Shown piece after piece: positions 4,997 through 5,621 of a stretch of 5,621 bases of DNA. Position 1 is the first letter of the stretch. Each line of letters opens with the position of its first letter. The stretch lies in assembly GCA_023140455.1 (NCBI GenBank), contig JAGLLQ010000498.1:1-5621 (forward strand), written 5' to 3'. Both the position numbers and the translations under genes were made by a program. The notes beneath the pieces were generated by a model. It made no database searches. It saw only the letters and a program-made list of their open reading frames with translations, and was not told where the DNA came from. The DNA is from Desulfobacteraceae bacterium. Lineage in GTDB: Bacteria; Desulfobacterota; Desulfobacteria; Desulfobacterales; Desulfobacteraceae.

Positions 4997-5621
4997 GCCT
5001 GAAAGACAGTATTCCCGCTGTCAGGTAGCAAAGAGCAGCAACCGTTAAAACCAACTTAAATCCAAATATAATGGCTAAAAGCGTAGCCAGAAGAATGCTG
5101 ATAACTGAAAAATAACCATTAATTCCCCATGCCCAGGGAATGGAAAATCTATCCTGTTCCTTGAGGATACTAAGGCCTGCCGGAAAAGGTATCCCCATGA
5201 AAAACCCCAGGGGTGCGGTCAAAAAAATTACAACAAAAAGCCTTGTGCCAAAACTAAGGGCAATCAACTCCTGGAACAGATTGTCCATTGTTAGCATATA
5301 AATGCAGGTAAAAAGGGTGATCAGAATAGTTGAGATAAATATCCGGTATCGATTTCTGAACAATTTATCTGAAAAATAACTTCCAATACTGCTAAATATA
5401 AGAAGCACAGAAATGATTACAGATATGGAATAAACAGGATGGCCTAAAAACAGGATCATTTTTTGAATCAATGGCATTTCTATAAAAAAGAATCCCACAC
5501 CAATTAATGAAAAATAAAGTAAAATCACAACATTCATCCTTTTAGAGTGCTTTTTTAAAATCAGCAAGGGCGCCAGTATAAACAGAATGCTGATCAAAAG
5601 GACAGGGACAAGAATGATCAG
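4989..5621 (-). CDS. Membrane-bound spermidine-synthase-like protein, C-terminal part, cut by window edge
   Basis: The minus-strand frame is open from the right edge (5621) to a TAA at 4991-4989, giving 210 visible residues; the true start lies outside. A TTG at 5595-5597 could be taken for a start, but in-frame codons continue upstream as hydrophobic residues, so the gene is partial. The visible part is strongly hydrophobic with about seven predicted membrane helices. It contains GFFFIEMPLIQ, GHPVYS, GIPFPAGL and PWAWGINGYFSV. These are typical of the C-terminal membrane region of large bacterial proteins annotated as spermidine synthase-like or fused MFS/spermidine synthase, which also carry a SAM-dependent methyltransferase-like domain. 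Polyamine synthesis by such proteins is not established, and the soluble domain is not visible here. The gene converges on the chrB operon with 35 bases between stops and is probably not functionally linked. Confidence 0.7.
   Translation of the reverse strand: MIILVPVLLISILFILAPLLILKKHSKRMNVVILLYFSLIGVGFFFIEMPLIQKMILFLGHPVYSISVIISVLLIFSSIGSYFSDKLFRNRYRIFISTILITLFTCIYMLTMDNLFQELIALSFGTRLFVVIFLTAPLGFFMGIPFPAGLSILKEQDRFSIPWAWGINGYFSVISILLATLLAIIFGFKLVLTVAALCYLTAGILSFRLR

Noticed and set aside
5595..5597. TTG as the start of the right-hand membrane protein
   Set aside because: Codons upstream stay open and hydrophobic to the window edge, and the family is much longer, so the gene is partial.

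Overview
The window is AT-rich bacterial DNA with compact gene spacing. It contains six complete genes and two genes cut by the window edges. The mix is a DUF615/DarP ribosome-assembly factor, a ferredoxin-nitroreductase fusion, a YkgJ-type cysteine-cluster protein and a membrane spermidine-synthase-like protein. This suggests a Gram-negative, probably anaerobic bacterium, plausibly of the Desulfobacterota. That taxonomic guess is inference from gene content and base composition, not from a marker gene.

Layout. The left edge (1-200, minus) holds the N-terminal part of darP. Divergent from it, after 82 bases with a good sigma70-like promoter, is a 303-aa protein with two iron-sulfur motifs fused to an FMN nitroreductase domain (283-1194, plus). 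It converges on a YkgJ-family gene (1191-1748, minus), and the two share four bases at their stops. A 204-base intergenic region (1749-1952) follows. It carries a possible 10-codon ORF, a repeated translation-start motif, a candidate promoter and overlapping dyad symmetries.

The most interesting part is a four-gene plus-strand cluster (1953-4953): full-length ChrB (chromate-resistance regulator family), a 94-aa unrecognised His/Asp-rich protein, a stand-alone ChrB C-terminal-domain protein, and a 12-TM MFS transporter. Gaps and overlaps of 37, -4 and about -11 bases indicate one operon. ChrA, the usual chromate transporter partner of ChrB, is absent from the window and the MFS protein occupies the transporter position. 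The cluster could therefore be a ChrB-controlled export system for chromate, another oxyanion or an unknown substrate. The substrate cannot be read from sequence.

On the right edge (4989-5621, minus), converging on the operon, is the multi-TM C-terminal part of a spermidine-synthase-like membrane protein that runs out of the window. A short hairpin sits between the two convergent stops.

No tRNA, rRNA, CRISPR array, insertion sequence or attachment site was seen, and no gene-free stretch exceeds 300 bases.
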